From: an uncultured beta proteobacterium
Lineage (GTDB): Bacteria; Pseudomonadota; Gammaproteobacteria; Burkholderiales; Burkholderiaceae
Length of the DNA stretch: 6,059 nt
Reading direction: 5' to 3'
Assembly (NCBI GenBank): GCA_903938955.1
Contig: CAJAFJ010000253.1
Coordinates: 1-6,059, forward strand
Of this stretch, positions 5,436-6,059 are shown piece after piece. Numbering within the stretch: position 1 is the stretch's first letter; each line of letters starts with the position of its first letter. Below the pieces are notes generated by a model. That model was not told where the DNA came from and ran no database searches. It saw only the letters and a list, made by a program, of their open reading frames with translations. The translations under genes were made by a program, and so were the position numbers.

Positions 5436-5981
5436 ATGTGCCCCGGTAACGTGGTGGCATTTCATCGAAATAGCCCGCTTTTTGAGACCATGCTGGTGCC
5501 GATCGATGGGTCGGCCTTGTCGATCTCGGCGGCCTTGAAGGCGCTTGAATTTGCCAAACGCCTGTGCGTCAAGGTGCTGGCGTTTCAGTCCATACCGGTT
5601 TACCGTTACCCGGTGTATCTCGGCGGTATTCCGTTTGAGTACCCGTCCGAGGCAGATTACGAGGCCAAGTGCCGCGCCATCGCTAACCTCAATCTCGACC
5701 TGGTAGCGCAGGCCGGCGAGTCGCAGGGCGTGACGGTTGAGACGCTGATTGAGTTCAATTCGGCGCCGGCGCATTCGATTGTGGACGCCGCCCAGCAGCA
5801 CCACTGCAGCATGGTTTTTATGGGATCGCACGGCCGCAGTGGTCTGTCGCGGGCCTTTTTGGGCAGCGTGACCCTCAAGACCCTGACGCTGGCCCACATT
5901 CCGGTCATGGTCGACCGCCCGACGCCCGGTGAGATCGCAGAAGCCGAAAGCCTGATGAGCCAATGCGCGTTGGAGCCCTGA
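5436..5981 (+). CDS. Universal stress protein, UspA family (ATP-binding type)
   Basis: A 181-residue single-domain Usp. The domain starts with ETMLVPIDGSALSISAALKALEFAK at about 17-41. It ends with the ATP-binding motif G-x2-G-x9-G-S (GSHGRSGLSRAFLGS, Gly130, Gly133, Gly143-Ser144) followed by the last strand (IPVMVD). The glycine pattern marks the ATP-binding subfamily rather than the E. coli UspA type. Such proteins support survival under starvation, oxygen limitation or other stress, and are common targets of FNR/Anr/DosR-like regulators. The gene starts 5 bases after the FNR-like gene, so the two are probably co-transcribed. The start is unsure: the ATG at 5436 adds 18 residues (MCPGNVVAFHRNSPLFET) before the usual N-terminus, and an in-frame ATG at 5490 gives the standard MLVPIDGS start. 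Neither has a strong ribosome binding site. Confidence 0.93.
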   Translation: MCPGNVVAFHRNSPLFETMLVPIDGSALSISAALKALEFAKRLCVKVLAFQSIPVYRYPVYLGGIPFEYPSEADYEAKCRAIANLNLDLVAQAGESQGVTVETLIEFNSAPAHSIVDAAQQHHCSMVFMGSHGRSGLSRAFLGSVTLKTLTLAHIPVMVDRPTPGEIAEAESLMSQCALEP

Positions 5982-6003
5982 AAAAATTGAGGGTTATTTG
6001 TTT
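5976..6003 (+). terminator. Weak terminator-like element after usp
   Basis: CCCT at 5976-5979 can pair with AGGG at 5990-5993 across a 10-base A-rich loop. A T-rich run (TTATTTGTTTT) follows. The stem is only 4 bp and includes the last usp codons, so this is a poor intrinsic terminator at best. Confidence 0.25.
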
Positions 6004-6027
6004 TAAACTTTTTCTGACTAATTTAAT
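5998..6027 (+). promoter_or_regulatory. Candidate promoter in the AT-rich end of the window
   Basis: TTGTTT at 5998-6003 and TTTAAT at 6022-6027 (5 of 6 to TATAAT) are 18 bases apart in a 78-bp stretch of about 22% G+C. This would fit a promoter for a plus-strand gene beyond the window. In such AT-rich DNA chance matches are likely. Confidence 0.25.
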
Positions 6028-6059
6028 ATCAATGGAGATTGTGTTTTTCTGTAAAAAAA

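Noticed and set aside
6019..6032. FNR box near the window end (ATCAA at 6028-6032)
   Set aside because: Only one half-site matches; the other half (TAATT) matches TTGAT at two of five positions, and the region is AT-rich.
6032..6059. Start of a new gene at ATG 6032
   Set aside because: Only nine codons are visible and there is no ribosome binding site. It cannot be judged from this window.

Overview
The window is GC-rich coding DNA. The layout and protein sequences fit a betaproteobacterium of the Burkholderiales, most like the Comamonadaceae (Rhodoferax or Polaromonas type). That placement rests on recognising the style of MiaA and of the ABC permease N-terminus by eye, not on a search. There are seven genes (one cut by the window edge). 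I see no tRNA, rRNA, CRISPR array, insertion sequence or phage gene.

Left part (about 1-2252, all on the minus strand). Read in the direction of transcription, the order is a small heat-shock protein (Hsp20), the tRNA dimethylallyltransferase MiaA, an ABC-transporter ATPase, and the first 34 codons of an FtsX-like permease that runs off the window. MiaA and the ATPase overlap by 4 bases (ATGA) and the permease starts within a few bases of the ATPase stop, so these three look like one operon. Hsp20 is separated from miaA by 74 bp holding two GC hairpins.

Centre (2253-2464). A 212-bp divergent intergenic region separates hsp20 from a plus-strand signalling cluster. It holds nested inverted repeats in the presumed hsp20 leader, weak promoter candidates and one imperfect FNR-type box.

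Right part (2465-5981, plus strand). A soluble PAS-PAS histidine kinase of the NarX/HisKA_3 type is followed by a NarL/FixJ-type response regulator, a Crp/Fnr-family regulator that keeps the FNR DNA-recognition residues but lacks the iron-sulphur cysteines, and an ATP-binding-type universal stress protein. This order resembles the rhizobial FixL-FixJ-FixK logic. The second PAS domain has a histidine where FixL and DosP bind heme. It also has a methionine where DosP has its distal heme ligand Met95, while the usual distal arginine is missing. My reading, which is inference, is that this is a redox, oxygen or gas-responsive cascade: kinase to response regulator to FNR-like regulator to Usp, possibly including the divergent hsp20.

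The last 78 bases drop to about 22% G+C. They look like a promoter or terminator region leading to a gene outside the window, or the edge of a compositionally different segment.
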